A DNA stretch of 64,000 nucleotides from Thermoguttaceae bacterium. Its GTDB lineage: Bacteria > Planctomycetota > Planctomycetia > Pirellulales > Thermoguttaceae. The DNA is taken from positions 1 through 64,000 of the forward strand of contig JAFRFG010000057.1 of assembly GCA_017434455.1 (NCBI GenBank), written 5' to 3'. Of this stretch, positions 9,501 through 17,968 are shown in pieces. Every line of letters begins with the position of its first letter. Position 1 is the stretch's first letter. The notes below the pieces were generated by a model. That model saw nothing but the letters and a program-made list of their open reading frames with translations, searched no databases and had not been told where the DNA came from. Made by a program: the position numbers and the translations under genes.

Positions 9501-10659
9501 TTCCGAAATCGATGACGAAGCGGATCCCCGGGACCGTCAGCGACGACTCGGCGACATTGGTCGCCAGGACGATCTTCCGCCAGCGGCTTTTCTCGAAGAT
9601 TTTCTTTTGCTCCTCGAAAGACAGCCGGGCGTACAGCGGAAGAATCTCGCTCTTGCGCGAGGCGTCGTCCCCGGGGATGGGGTGACGGCCGAGAATCTTC
9701 GCCGCCTCGCGAATGTCCCGTTCGGTCGGGAAGAAAATCAGGATGTCCCCCGGTTCGCGCCGGGCGCACAGGTCGACCGCCCGCCGCAGCGCGCGGGCGC
9801 GCAGATCGGTCTCGCTGACGCTTTCCAGCCGTCCGTTCTCGTCCTCCTCGCGCAGCTCGTCGAGGGGATGGTAGGCGATTTCGATCGGGTAGGTTCGTCC
9901 CGCGATCTCGACGATCGGGGCCGGTTTTCCCCGGACGGCGAAATGCTCGGCGAAACGTTTCGCGTCGATCGTCGCCGAGGTGATGATCAGCTTCAGGTCG
10001 CGGCGCCGCTGCAGGACGCGCTTCATCATCCCGAGGAGGAAATCGATATTGAGCGAGCGCTCGTGCGCCTCGTCGATGATGATCGTATCGTACTGCTCGA
10101 AGAGGGGATCGGTCTGCGATTCGGCCAGAAGAACGCCGTCGGTCATGATCTTCACCAGCGTCGAGTCGACGGTATGGTCGGTGAAGCGGACCTTGAACCC
10201 GACGGTCGTTCCCGGTTCGGTCTTCAGCTCCTCGCTGAGGCGGCGGGCGATGGTTCGCGCGGCGATTCGGCGCGGCTGCGTGTGGCCGATCTTTCCGTAG
10301 ATCCCCCGGCCGATCTCCAAGCAGATCTTCGGGAGCTGCGTCGATTTGCCGCTTCCGGTCTCGCCGCAGACGATCACCGTCTGGTGCCGGCGAAGAAGCT
10401 CCGCGATGTGACCTTTTTCGGCGGTGATCGGCAGCTCCGGATCGTAGCTGATCTGCGGAAGGGTCTTTCGCCGGGCGGCGGCGCGCCGCGCGGAACGGGC
10501 GATTTTTTCGGCCAGGACGCCGAGCTGCTTGGCGGTATCGCCGTCGCCGTCGCCGGAGGCGCGGCGCGACAGACGGCCGAGCGCCCCTCGCAGACGGCGG
10601 CGGTCGCAGAGCATCGTCCGGCGGAGTTTTTTCTTCAGTTCTGAGGGATCGTGCAGCAT
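6517..10659 (-). CDS. hrpA: ATP-dependent RNA helicase HrpA
   Basis: A 1380-aa DEAH-box helicase. The order is as in E. coli HrpA: Walker A GETGSGKSTQLP (about residues 98-109), DEAH box in IIIDEAHERSL (about 193), motif III TSATI, motif VI QRAGRCGRVGPG, then a helicase-associated domain and a long C-terminal region (DUF3418 type) reaching the end. HrpA family members remodel mRNA or ribosomes (known for the family in E. coli). The start chosen is the ATG at 10659; a TTG at 10668 is also in frame but has no ribosome site. A CATAAT box 17 nt from TTTTGA lies directly before the ATG, so the message may have almost no leader (low confidence). It is convergent with proA and divergent from the PmoA-like gene. 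Confidence 0.93.
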   Translation of the reverse strand: MLHDPSELKKKLRRTMLCDRRRLRGALGRLSRRASGDGDGDTAKQLGVLAEKIARSARRAAARRKTLPQISYDPELPITAEKGHIAELLRRHQTVIVCGETGSGKSTQLPKICLEIGRGIYGKIGHTQPRRIAARTIARRLSEELKTEPGTTVGFKVRFTDHTVDSTLVKIMTDGVLLAESQTDPLFEQYDTIIIDEAHERSLNIDFLLGMMKRVLQRRRDLKLIITSATIDAKRFAEHFAVRGKPAPIVEIAGRTYPIEIAYHPLDELREEDENGRLESVSETDLRARALRRAVDLCARREPGDILIFFPTERDIREAAKILGRHPIPGDDASRKSEILPLYARLSFEEQKKIFEKSRWRKIVLATNVAESSLTVPGIRFVIDFGTARLSRYSARSRTERLPIEPISRAAADQRAGRCGRVGPGFCIRLYSEEDYRRRDEFTTPEIRRTNLASVILRTLALRLGDVEKFPFLDPPGRGTVSDGYKTLFELGAIDREKKLLPLGKKLARIPTDPRIGRMLLAAAEEGVLPEMLVLASVLEIQDPRERPAEQAGKADAAHAALLDPGSDFLAYLKIWRLWLHWKETLSSSKRRKACAENFLSFRRMFEWSDLHAQLTRLVRDMKIVGDGENLALTGELPKPVEAPVLPPLANQRRGRLPLPIPGKMSAEEEKKYDALHRAILSGLLIGIAQRGDDGLYSAASPGGKFALWPGSGLTGKKPSWIVAAERVETSRKYLRCCARIRPEWLEPLAGHLLEKNYFDPFWCQETGYVHACEKVTLFGLTIVPKRRVSFGPIDPVRSRALFIRGALVEGQFSGKFDFFLRNQELLARCRARAAKMRLRGIILDDDARYAFYDRRLPAEVYDTPTLKKWYSRLNASQKEALLWTEQDILVPNAPPIDETAFPDTLPAAQEPIALEYRFAPGQENDGLTATVTPDALAQGDLRRAAGWLIPGLLAARITTFLKALPKNLRRSLVPIPSTAQQIADRLPFGEGDFYTLLSREVSRLTGELVTPADFDATRLAPEHLLNLRVVDDRGETLAEGRDIDEITDRLGVQARKVISTICDPKWTRGEITSWDFGSLPESVTLRRGGRAFTLHPGLYVRCPSDAAEEFSPYARVQIPLGETEKASAAMRLFETPDEAALHTRQALDLLFAAAVRRDTRVQADWLPDGNKMQAIAATLPEFPFKIVSSRLIARRALMIDEAPLPRCEGDFNRLTTEARGRIGRATIEVTQWLKRFLTSFQDARRAIDSHRAPQYTTARGDCRRLFERLLYPGFYQFVPMNWLWEYPRYFQAAAVRYESISAGKGAQDRQYSEELNGLWDDYEALARRHAEAGLFLPELEHYRWMLEEYTVSLFAQKLKTVVKVSAVRLKKQRDSITGQ

Positions 10660-10735
10660 AGCGGTCAATTATGGCACATTTCCAAGCGCCTCAAAAGGGG
10701 TCTGTCTTTCCGTGCCGGGGGTGTCGTCACGCTCG

Positions 10736-10764
10736 TTGAAATGCGTCGTCGGTTGTGGTATGAT
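10736..10764 (+). promoter_or_regulatory. promoter for the PmoA-like gene
   Basis: TTGAAA (10736-10741), 17 nt, TATGAT (10759-10764); about 100 nt of leader before the ATG at 10868. Confidence 0.65.
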
Positions 10765-10867
10765 ACCCTTCGGAATCGCCGCCGGAAGGCGTGTTACAAG
10801 TTAAGGGTTTTACGCTCTTGCCGCCTTCGGCGCTTTGGTCTAAGTTCAACAAGGGATAAAAAGCACT

Positions 10868-11863
10868 ATGCAACGTCGTGACTTTTTCAAGGTCGGCGCG
10901 ATCTTCGGCGCCGCGGGACTGACTGCCTCGTTCGATCATCAAGCCCAGGCCGCCGGGCCGGGCGAACGTTTTTTCGCCGGTAAAAGCGGCAAGCCGGTCC
11001 CCGAGTGGGGCGATGAGCAGGTCGAGCACCTGACGACCTACTATCCCGACTTCGCCGACAAGCACCTCTGGATCCGCAAAGACAACCAGGTCCTTACCTG
11101 CTATCGGACCGGCTCGAACCAGAAGTACCCCTATCTGTTCCCGCTCCTCGGTCCCAAGTCGGGGGTCTCGGTCACGACCGAATCGGCCCAGCCCTGGCCG
11201 CATCACCGCAGCGTCTTCCTGGGCGCCGACCGCGTCAACGGCGGCAACTACTGGCAGGAAGGTTCCGACCGCGGGCAGATCCACAGTCTCGATCTGAAGC
11301 TGGTCGAGGCGACCGAAAGCAAAGTCACCTGGACCGACCGCTGCCAGTGGCAGAAGCCGGGCGACGACCCGATCATCGAGGATAAGCGCCGCTACGTCCT
11401 CGACTGGCGCTGCGACGATTACTACATCCTCGACCTGGAAGTCTCGTTCGAGATGCTCACCGACGTGACCATCGAGAAGACCAATCACGGTTTCTTCGGT
11501 GTGCGCGTCGATCAGGACCTCTGCCCGATGGGGGGCGGCAACCTGATCAGCAGCAACGGCGATGTCGGTGAGGAGGCGACCTTCGGTAAACCGGCCAAGT
11601 GGATGGCGTTCTACGGCAAGCGCCGTTTCAATCCCGAGATCACCGAGGGGGTCGCCGTCTTCTGCCCGCCGAAGCCGTTCGAAAACTGCGAGTGGTTCAC
11701 CCGTGATTACGGTAATATTTCCCCGATGCCGTTCCTCTTCCACGACGAGGGATTCCATTGGGAAAAGGGGTTCGTTCTGGAGGCCTTCTATCGGACGGTG
11801 GTCTTCTCCGGCGAGCCGAAAGACGTCGATCTCGACGGGCTTTGGAACGAAGTCTACGCCTGA
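10868..11863 (+). CDS. Tat-exported PmoA-like protein (DUF6807 family)
   Basis: A 331-aa protein. It begins MQRRDFFKVGAIFGAAGLTA, a twin-arginine signal, so it is exported folded. The remainder, with PYLFPLLGPKSGVSVTTESA, PWPHHRSVFLGADRVNGGNYW, DRCQWQKPGDDPIIEDKRRY and a late NHGFFGVRVDQDL segment, is the pattern of the family annotated PmoA-like/DUF6807, beta-sandwich proteins abundant in planctomycetes and Bacteroidetes that lie near sugar-processing oxidoreductases; no activity is established. The name does not imply methane oxidation. A purine-rich AAGGGAT stands 10 nt before the ATG. It is followed after about 75 nt by the first NSS transporter. Confidence 0.75.
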   Translation: MQRRDFFKVGAIFGAAGLTASFDHQAQAAGPGERFFAGKSGKPVPEWGDEQVEHLTTYYPDFADKHLWIRKDNQVLTCYRTGSNQKYPYLFPLLGPKSGVSVTTESAQPWPHHRSVFLGADRVNGGNYWQEGSDRGQIHSLDLKLVEATESKVTWTDRCQWQKPGDDPIIEDKRRYVLDWRCDDYYILDLEVSFEMLTDVTIEKTNHGFFGVRVDQDLCPMGGGNLISSNGDVGEEATFGKPAKWMAFYGKRRFNPEITEGVAVFCPPKPFENCEWFTRDYGNISPMPFLFHDEGFHWEKGFVLEAFYRTVVFSGEPKDVDLDGLWNEVYA

Positions 11864-11886
11864 CAAAAGCGTGGGCGTTTTTGTCA
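11861..11886 (+). terminator. hairpin at the stop codon of the PmoA-like gene
   Basis: TGACAAAA (starting with the stop codon) pairs with TTTTGTCA around GCGTGGGCGT. The T run is inside the right arm and C-rich DNA follows, so termination may be partial and read into the transporter. Confidence 0.4.
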
Positions 11887-11937
11887 CCCCCGAAGCGGCG
11901 GCGAACGGTATAGCAACAGCAGGAACAATATAGATCT

Positions 11938-13476
11938 ATGAGCGGAAACGCCAGTACCCCCCGCGAGAAGTGGGGGGGAAACATCGGTTTTATCTTGGCG
12001 GCGGCCGGTTCCGCCGTCGGATTGGGGAATATCTGGCGTTTTCCGTTCATCACCGGTCAGAACGGCGGCGGGGCGTTTGTCCTGATCTATGTTCTGTGCG
12101 TCCTGCTGGTCGGGCTGCCGATTATGATCTGCGAGACCACGGTCGGGCGCTGGGCTCAGAGCGACCCGATCGGGGCGTTTGGCAAGATCGAGCCGACCCC
12201 CGGCCGCCGGACCCGGACGGTGGCCGTTCTGCTTTTTCTGTCGGCCGCGGCCCTTCTTTTCTGCCGCCACTACGGTCAGGGGGCCATTTTGATGATCCTC
12301 TCCGTCACCTTGGCGGTGAAGGGCTGGCGGATCATCGGCTATTTTTCCGCCCTGGTGCCGATGGTGATCCTATCGTACTACGGCACGGTCGGAGGTTGGA
12401 CGATCGCCTTCTTCTTCAAGGGACTGGCGCATTCGCTGAATTTCACCACCCCCGAAAGGGCCGCGGCGGTCCTTCAGTCGGTCACCGAGGATCCCCGGAT
12501 TGCGGTTCCGTACCAGCTGGGGTTTATGTTCCTCTGCGCGGCGACGATCTGGTTCGGGGTCCGCCGTGGAATCGAGCTGGTCAGCAAGCTTCTTCTCCCC
12601 CTGCTGTTCCTCCTGCTGGTGGTCTTGATCATCCGAAGCGTGACGCTTCCCAACTCGTTCGAGGGGGTTCGTTTCCTCCTGCGGCCGGACTTCAGCAAAC
12701 TGTCGGCCGAAGGGGTTTTGCTGGCCGCCGGGCACGCGTTTTTCTCGCTGTCGGTTGGGCTGGGGCTTTTGACCGCCTACGGCAGTTATCTTGACGCCGA
12801 CAAGAACATCCTCACCAACAGTTTGATCATTGTTTTGCTCGATACGGGAATCGCCCTCATGGCGGGGCTGGCGATCTTTCCGGCCCTCTTCTCGGTCGGG
12901 ATGGCGGTCGACCAGGGACCGAAACTCGTCTTCCAGATCATGCCGATCATCTTCAACTCCATCGGCGGGAGCTTCGGCTGGTTCTGGAGTTCGATCTTTT
13001 TCCTTCTGCTGGCGATCGCCGCGCTGACCAGCGGCATCAGCTTGCTGGAAGTCACCGTCTGCTGCCTGGTCGACCACTTCCGTTTCAAGCGCCACGGCGC
13101 CACCGTTTTGACCGCGGTGGTGATCTCGGCGATCGGCGTTCTGTGCACCATCAGTCTCGACGACTGGTCCCGGCTGCCCGCCCTCCAGCGGGCGATCACC
13201 TTCCTCTTCGGCGGCGCCAAGGGGAGTATGTTCGATCTGGCCGACAAACTCAGCAGCAACTACCTTCTCCCGATCGGGGGGCTGGTGATCTCGCTGTTCG
13301 TCGGCTGGGTCTGGGGGACCGACAACGTCGTGCGCCAGCTTCCGGCCAACCCGGCCACAGGCGACGACGCTCCCAAGCCCCCCTTGGCCGAGCGTATCTT
13401 TTGGGGAATCGCCATTCGCTTCGTCGCCCCGGCGGCGATCATCATCGTCTTCCTCCACACGATCGGCTGGCTGTAA
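11938..13476 (+). CDS. Na+-dependent transporter of the NSS/SNF family, copy 1
   Basis: A 512-aa integral inner-membrane protein with about 12 hydrophobic segments. The TM1 signature GLGNIWRFPF followed by NGGGAFVLIYVLCVLLVGLP is diagnostic of neurotransmitter:sodium symporters (LeuT fold), where the unwound part of TM1 binds substrate and Na+. Further matches are AYYGTVGGWT-type (here SYYGTVGGWTIAFF) and FNSIGG with FFLLLAIAALTSGISLLE (TM8 region). Substrate is probably an amino acid, but this cannot be read from sequence. It is followed by a second copy (13610) with long stretches of matching sequence. An unusual SNF feature is the short hydrophilic cytoplasmic segment before the last helix (PANPATGDDAPKPPL). 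Confidence 0.9.
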   Translation: MSGNASTPREKWGGNIGFILAAAGSAVGLGNIWRFPFITGQNGGGAFVLIYVLCVLLVGLPIMICETTVGRWAQSDPIGAFGKIEPTPGRRTRTVAVLLFLSAAALLFCRHYGQGAILMILSVTLAVKGWRIIGYFSALVPMVILSYYGTVGGWTIAFFFKGLAHSLNFTTPERAAAVLQSVTEDPRIAVPYQLGFMFLCAATIWFGVRRGIELVSKLLLPLLFLLLVVLIIRSVTLPNSFEGVRFLLRPDFSKLSAEGVLLAAGHAFFSLSVGLGLLTAYGSYLDADKNILTNSLIIVLLDTGIALMAGLAIFPALFSVGMAVDQGPKLVFQIMPIIFNSIGGSFGWFWSSIFFLLLAIAALTSGISLLEVTVCCLVDHFRFKRHGATVLTAVVISAIGVLCTISLDDWSRLPALQRAITFLFGGAKGSMFDLADKLSSNYLLPIGGLVISLFVGWVWGTDNVVRQLPANPATGDDAPKPPLAERIFWGIAIRFVAPAAIIIVFLHTIGWL

Positions 13477-13519
13477 GGGACGGTTCTTTCTTTTTTCCCG
13501 GCTTGCGGCGCGCGGGGCG

Positions 13520-13553
13520 GCCAATTGGCGCGCCGGCGCGCATGCCGTATAAT
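13520..13553 (+). promoter_or_regulatory. promoter of the second NSS transporter with an overlapping palindrome
   Basis: TTGGCG (13525-13530), 17 nt, TATAAT (13548-13553). The -35 box overlaps the perfect palindrome GCCAATTGGC (13520-13529), a possible operator; a GGCGCGCC palindrome follows at once. The leader would be about 50 nt. Confidence 0.6.
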
Positions 13554-13609
13554 AGGGGCTTTGCGCAAGAGGTTTGTTCAGCTAAATACATATCAACACA
13601 GGAACCGCG

Positions 13610-15226
13610 ATGAGCAGCAACGGTAAAATGGCTCGTGAACAGGGCCCCCGTGAACAGTGGGGGGGGAGTCTCGGATTTGTCCTCGCCGCGGCCGGCTCCG
13701 CGGTGGGGCTTGGGAATATTTGGCGCTTTCCCTATATTACCGGCGAGAACGGCGGCGGGGCTTTCGTCCTCGTCTATTTGATCTGTGTTCTCCTCATCGG
13801 GCTGCCGATCATGATCTGTGAGATCTCGCTGGGCCGATACGCGCAGCGCGACCCGGTCGGCTCGTTCGCCAAGATCGCCCCCGGTCCGACGATCGGCACC
13901 CGAATGCTGGCGATGATCCTCTTCCTGGCCGGGGTCCTGATGCTGGTCTTCGCCCGCGTCGGGCTGGGGCTGGTCTTTCTCGCGGCGTCGATCAGCTTCT
14001 TCTTCCACGGCTGGCGGACGGTCGGCTACCTGTGCATCCTCACGCCGTTTGTCATCCTGGCCTACTACGGCACGGTCGGGGGGTGGACGATTACCTACTT
14101 CTTTAAGGGGCTCTTTCAGGGATTGAACTTCTCGACCCCCGAAGAGGCCGCGGCGACCTTCCGGCAGGTCGCCGATACCCCATCGATCGCCGTGACGGCC
14201 CAAGTCGGCTTTATGCTTCTTTGCGGCCTGACGGTCCGCTTCGGGGTGCGCAACGGCATCGAGCTGGTCAGCAAGTTTCTTCTTCCCCTGTTGTTTTTGC
14301 TGCTGATCATCCTTATCGTGCGAAGCGTCACGCTGCCGAACGCCTCCGGCGGGGTGAATTTCCTCCTCTCCCCCGACTTCAGCAAACTCTCCACCGGCGG
14401 CGTGCTGCTGGCGATGGGACACGCGTTCTATTCCCTCTCGATCGGGATGGGAGCGCTGATCACCTACGGGAGTTACCTCGACTCGAAAAAGAACATCTTC
14501 GCCAACAGTTTGATGATCGTCATCCTCGATACCGTCGTGGCGATTATGTCGGGGCTGGCGATCTTCCCGGCGGTCTTTTCGGTCGGCATGCCGATCGACC
14601 AGGGGCCGAACCTCGTCTTCCAGATCATGCCGCTGATCTTCAACTCCATCGGGAGCCACTTCGGCTGGTTCTGGAGCTCGGTCTTCTTCCTTCTTTTGGC
14701 GATCGCCGCTTTAACCAGCGGCATCAGTCTGCTGGAAGTTATGGTCTGCTGCCTGGTTGATCATTTCCGCATGAAGCGCCACTCGGCGACCTTCTGGGCG
14801 ACCTTAACGATCACCGCCGTCGGTGTCCTGTGCACGATCAGCCACAACGACTGGAGCCGTTTGGAGATCCTGCGGCAGTGGATCACCCAGCTGTTCGGCG
14901 GGGCGCGCGGCAGCATGTTCGACCTGGCCGATAAGATCAGCAGCAGCTATATGCTCCCGATCTGCGGCCTGGGGATCTCGCTGTTCGTCGGCTGGGTTTG
15001 GGGGACGAGCGCCGCGGTCCGCGAGCTTCGCCGAGGCGCCGGGCCTCTGCCCGACGTCAACTTCTTCGCCCTCCTGGCGGGTCTCAAGGACGACCCGATC
15101 GCTCAGGCGGGGACACATTCGTTCACCCTCGGAATGATCTGGGGGATCTTCGTTCGGTTTATCGCCCCGATCGGGATCGTTATTGTCTTCCTCCATTCGA
15201 TCGGCTGGCTCGATATCGGCCTGTAA
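13610..15226 (+). CDS. Na+-dependent transporter of the NSS/SNF family, copy 2
   Basis: A 538-aa paralogue of the preceding gene with the same TM1 signature (GLGNIWRFPYITGENGGGAF) and the same order of helices. It differs mainly in the segment between the last two helices, where a roughly 25-residue insertion (around LPDVNFFALLAGLKDDPIAQ) makes it longer, and in TM3-TM4. It carries its own promoter, so the two copies may be expressed under different conditions. The pair arose by tandem duplication (inference from adjacency and similarity); the substrate is unknown. Confidence 0.9.
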   Translation: MSSNGKMAREQGPREQWGGSLGFVLAAAGSAVGLGNIWRFPYITGENGGGAFVLVYLICVLLIGLPIMICEISLGRYAQRDPVGSFAKIAPGPTIGTRMLAMILFLAGVLMLVFARVGLGLVFLAASISFFFHGWRTVGYLCILTPFVILAYYGTVGGWTITYFFKGLFQGLNFSTPEEAAATFRQVADTPSIAVTAQVGFMLLCGLTVRFGVRNGIELVSKFLLPLLFLLLIILIVRSVTLPNASGGVNFLLSPDFSKLSTGGVLLAMGHAFYSLSIGMGALITYGSYLDSKKNIFANSLMIVILDTVVAIMSGLAIFPAVFSVGMPIDQGPNLVFQIMPLIFNSIGSHFGWFWSSVFFLLLAIAALTSGISLLEVMVCCLVDHFRMKRHSATFWATLTITAVGVLCTISHNDWSRLEILRQWITQLFGGARGSMFDLADKISSSYMLPICGLGISLFVGWVWGTSAAVRELRRGAGPLPDVNFFALLAGLKDDPIAQAGTHSFTLGMIWGIFVRFIAPIGIVIVFLHSIGWLDIGL

Positions 15227-15278
15227 AACGGTACCGCGGTTCACGGATGTTATTCATTAGGAGGTATTCCAAACAGCG

Positions 15279-15947
15279 ATGAGCGAAAAGACCTCCCGGC
15301 AAAGCCGCCCCTATACCGTTGGCGAGGAGATCGTCAACGCGATCACCCACGGAATCGGGGGCGGTCTGGCGATCGCCGCGCTGGTGCTGCTCGTCGTTCG
15401 GGCCGCCTGCCACGCCCCCGTCGATCACTACGCCTCGTGCGTCGTCGGCTACGCGCTGTTCGGCTCAACGCTGGTCCTCCTCTACCTGATGTCGACCCTC
15501 TACCACGCTTTGTCGTTTACCCGCGCGGGGCTGGTCTTTCGCATCCTCGACCACGCGGCGATCTACCTGCTGATCGCCGGAACCTACTCGGCCTTTTCCC
15601 TGACGATGCTTCCCGGGGCGCTGGGATGGACGATCTTCGGAATCAGCTGGGGGCTGGCGCTGGTCGGCATCACCCTCGACGCGGCGACGCTGTGCCGGCA
15701 CGAGCGAATCTCCCTGGCGATCTACCTGCTGATGGGATGGCTGATCATTATCGCCATTCGGCCGCTTTTGGCCGCGGCGACCGGAACGGTCCTGGTCTTT
15801 CTGGCCTCCGGCGGGCTGTGCTACACCCTGGGGTGTGTATTTTTTGTGATCGACCGGCTCTATATGCACGGCGTTTGGCACCTGTTTGTCGTCGCCGGCA
15901 GCATCCTCCAGTTCTTCGCCGCCTATTTCCTTCTTCCGATGAACTGA
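15279..15947 (+). CDS. hemolysin III family (PAQR-type) membrane protein
   Basis: A 222-aa protein with seven hydrophobic segments, the normal size of the YqfA/hemolysin III family. The opening PYTVGEEIVNAITHGIGGGL, the LYHALSF segment with His, the ILDHAAIYLLIAGTYS block and the C-terminal MHGVWHLFVVAGS contain the conserved Ser/Asp/His set that binds metal in PAQR relatives. Function in bacteria is uncertain; the name comes from a Bacillus cereus gene and does not show haemolysis. The ribosome site is excellent (AGGAGGT about 12 nt before the ATG), and it lies 52 nt after the transporter, so it may be cotranscribed with it. Confidence 0.88.
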   Translation: MSEKTSRQSRPYTVGEEIVNAITHGIGGGLAIAALVLLVVRAACHAPVDHYASCVVGYALFGSTLVLLYLMSTLYHALSFTRAGLVFRILDHAAIYLLIAGTYSAFSLTMLPGALGWTIFGISWGLALVGITLDAATLCRHERISLAIYLLMGWLIIIAIRPLLAAATGTVLVFLASGGLCYTLGCVFFVIDRLYMHGVWHLFVVAGSILQFFAAYFLLPMN

Positions 15948-16088
15948 GGCGCTCCCCCTTCGGCGCGGGGAGTCCCCTGTTTTCATAAAGTCCCTATGTT
16001 TTCATATTGACGTTAAGCGCGAAATTCCCTAACCTCCCGCCGGGGGGGAAAGTCTGGAATCATATTTGTAATAAGGGTAAGGGAACGC

Positions 16089-17090
16089 GTGGGCGGTTTT
16101 TACCGAATCGGGGTGCTTCTGGCGGCGCTCCTCGCGGCGATGGCCGCGGGGTGCGGCGCCCTCGTGGAGCACAGTGCCTCGAAACCGGCCGACAAAACGA
16201 TCTCCTCCCCTTTATTGAAGAATAATCTCCCCCCCGACGCGGTGACGTTCGATATTCTTATGATCCGTGTTCCCTACCAGGAGCGGGCCCTCCTGGAGGA
16301 GCTCTGGGGCGATGTCGACGAACAGGAAGTCGATCCCGAGACCTGCGCCCGGCTGACCGAAAACGGGATCCGCGCCGGTATCCTGGGCGCGACCGTCCCC
16401 GAGTCGCTCTCGACGCTGATGTCCCTCAAGGGGCGGGCTCTGCGCCAGACGGTCGAGGAGAACCTTCCGACCGACACCGATACCTCGCGGCCGGTGACCC
16501 TCTCGAAGGTCGAGACCCTTCGTCCCGGGAACAAATGCGTGATCGCCACGCTGGACGAGCCGGTCGAAAAAATTCCCGTCCTGTCGACCGGTCCCGGCGG
16601 GGTGATGGGGAAGGTCTACCAGAACGCCGAGACGAAACTTTCGGTGATGATCCGTCCGGTCCCCGACGGCTCGGTCTCGTTCGAGATCACGCCGTTCCTG
16701 ACCTTTGGGGAACCCCAAATCGTCACGAAGTACAAATACAGCCAGATGTTCCGCGGCGTCGATCAGCCGACCAAGACATTCGACGAATTGACCTGCCGGC
16801 TGCCGCTGCGCCCCGGGCAGTTCCTGGTGATCGGGCCGGACAGTACCCGCCAGTCGGGCCTGGGGCACTACTTCTTCGCTCAAGGGGCGGGGGACTTCGA
16901 ACAGCAGATTGTCGTCATCCGCCTTTTGTTCACCCAGCACGACGAGCGTTTTTATCACTTCCCCGGTTTTACCGAGATCATCGAGAAAAAGATGCGCGAG
17001 GAAGAGGCGCAGGGACGCAAAGATTCCGACGCGCGGACCGACGGCGAGGCGGCTTCTTTCGTTTCGGAAAAGCAGACCGGCGAGGGATAG
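16089..17090 (+). CDS. predicted lipoprotein of unknown function
   Basis: A 333-aa protein starting at GTG 16089, preceded by AAGGGA. The N-terminus FYRIGVLLAALLAAMAAGCG is a lipoprotein signal with a lipobox (MAAGC), so it is expected to be membrane-anchored. The mature part is not recognised. It has a beta-rich look (KVETLRPGNKCVIATLDEPV, VSFEITPFLTFGEPQIV) and a regularly spaced strand pattern in the C-terminal half, ending in a charged tail. No linked function: infC follows with its own promoter. Probably a planctomycete-restricted envelope protein (inference). Confidence 0.75.
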   Translation: MGGFYRIGVLLAALLAAMAAGCGALVEHSASKPADKTISSPLLKNNLPPDAVTFDILMIRVPYQERALLEELWGDVDEQEVDPETCARLTENGIRAGILGATVPESLSTLMSLKGRALRQTVEENLPTDTDTSRPVTLSKVETLRPGNKCVIATLDEPVEKIPVLSTGPGGVMGKVYQNAETKLSVMIRPVPDGSVSFEITPFLTFGEPQIVTKYKYSQMFRGVDQPTKTFDELTCRLPLRPGQFLVIGPDSTRQSGLGHYFFAQGAGDFEQQIVVIRLLFTQHDERFYHFPGFTEIIEKKMREEEAQGRKDSDARTDGEAASFVSEKQTGEG

Positions 17091-17120
17091 CGGAGACGCC
17101 GTTTTTTGATAAAAAAACGC

Positions 17121-17149
17121 TTGTAGACAAGGGACTATTTGACTATAAT
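17121..17149 (+). promoter_or_regulatory. promoter of infC
   Basis: TTGTAG (17121-17126), 17 nt, TATAAT (17144-17149). It implies a leader of about 155 nt. An A/T palindrome (CGTTTTTTG..AAAAAACG, about 17097-17120) just upstream may end the preceding gene. Confidence 0.7.
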
Positions 17150-17198
17150 CCTAGAGGTTTGGTCCGTACCCTTAGTCGGCGCGGGTCAAAATTTAGAT

Positions 17199-17269
17199 CT
17201 GTTTTCTTCGCCGGCCGCCGCGACGAAGCGGCCGGTTTGCCGGCAAGGTCACCGCTTGAAAGAAAACAG
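17199..17269 (+). promoter_or_regulatory. structured leader of infC
   Basis: CTGTTTTCTT (17199-17208) is the exact complement of AAGAAAACAG (17260-17269), and inside it CCGGCCGC (17211-17218) pairs with GCGGCCGG (17228-17235). The two nested or stacked stems fill the middle of the infC leader, ending 40 nt before the ATG. This could be a site for autoregulation by a ribosomal protein or by IF-3 (inference). Confidence 0.5.
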
Positions 17270-17309
17270 CGCCAAGGCCCTAACAAAAAAGGAGAGATCG
17301 CAAAACAGC

Positions 17310-17852
17310 ATGGTTCAGCCCAATCCCACGGATCCCAGGTTAAGGAGAAACAACACCAATACACACCGAGTGAACGAGATGATTCGCGCCCCCCAGGTTC
17401 GCGTGATCGCCGAAGACGGTCAGCAGCTTGGCGTGATGTCCTCCAGCGAGGCGCTTGCCGCGGCCCGAAACGCGGGAATGGACCTTGTCGAAGTCGCTCC
17501 CGACAGCAAGCCGCCGGTCTGCCGTATCCTGGACTACGGCAAATTCAAGTACGAACAAAAGAAGAAGGCCGTCAAGCCGAACGCGTCCAAGAACCGTATC
17601 AAAGAGCTCCGTATGCGGCCGAAGACCGGCGAACACGATATGCTGGTCAAGGTGAATAAGGCCCGCGAGTTCCTGACGAAGAGAGAGAAAGTTCTCCTGA
17701 CGATCAGCTTCAAGGGGCGTGAGGTGATGTACTCGGCCGAGGGGATGAAGCTCATCGAGTCGATTGTCGCCCAGCTCGACGACGTCGCCAAGATCGAATC
17801 CCCCCCGAAGCAGATGGGGAAGAAGATCAACTGCACGCTGGCCCCCAAATAA
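17310..17852 (+). CDS. infC: translation initiation factor IF-3
   Basis: A 180-aa protein, the usual length for IF-3, which binds the 30S subunit and checks start codons. The N-terminal domain has VRVIAEDGQQLGVMSSSEAL and DLVEVAPDSKPPVCRILDYG (the family signature), a lysine-rich linker, then the C-terminal domain with KELRMRPKTGEHDMLVK. The start chosen is ATG at 17310, behind GGAGAG; the frame is open further upstream, but that region is the leader. It has an ordinary ATG, not the rare AUU used by enteric infC. The usual partners rpmI and rplT do not follow; a secreted protein of unknown role does. Confidence 0.96.
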   Translation: MVQPNPTDPRLRRNNTNTHRVNEMIRAPQVRVIAEDGQQLGVMSSSEALAAARNAGMDLVEVAPDSKPPVCRILDYGKFKYEQKKKAVKPNASKNRIKELRMRPKTGEHDMLVKVNKAREFLTKREKVLLTISFKGREVMYSAEGMKLIESIVAQLDDVAKIESPPKQMGKKINCTLAPK

Positions 17853-17968
17853 ACTCCGGCCGCGGCCGCTTGTGTTTCAACGCCGCTTTCGCGCTAAGGA
17901 AGGACGCGGAAGTCGGCGTTTGTGTCACGACAGACATTTTCCAGTAGGTAGGGAGGCCCATTGCTCAA

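Noticed and set aside
10868..11863. Methane monooxygenase subunit, as the PmoA-like name suggests
   Set aside because: The protein has a Tat signal and a soluble beta-type body without the membrane helices or copper sites of true PmoA.
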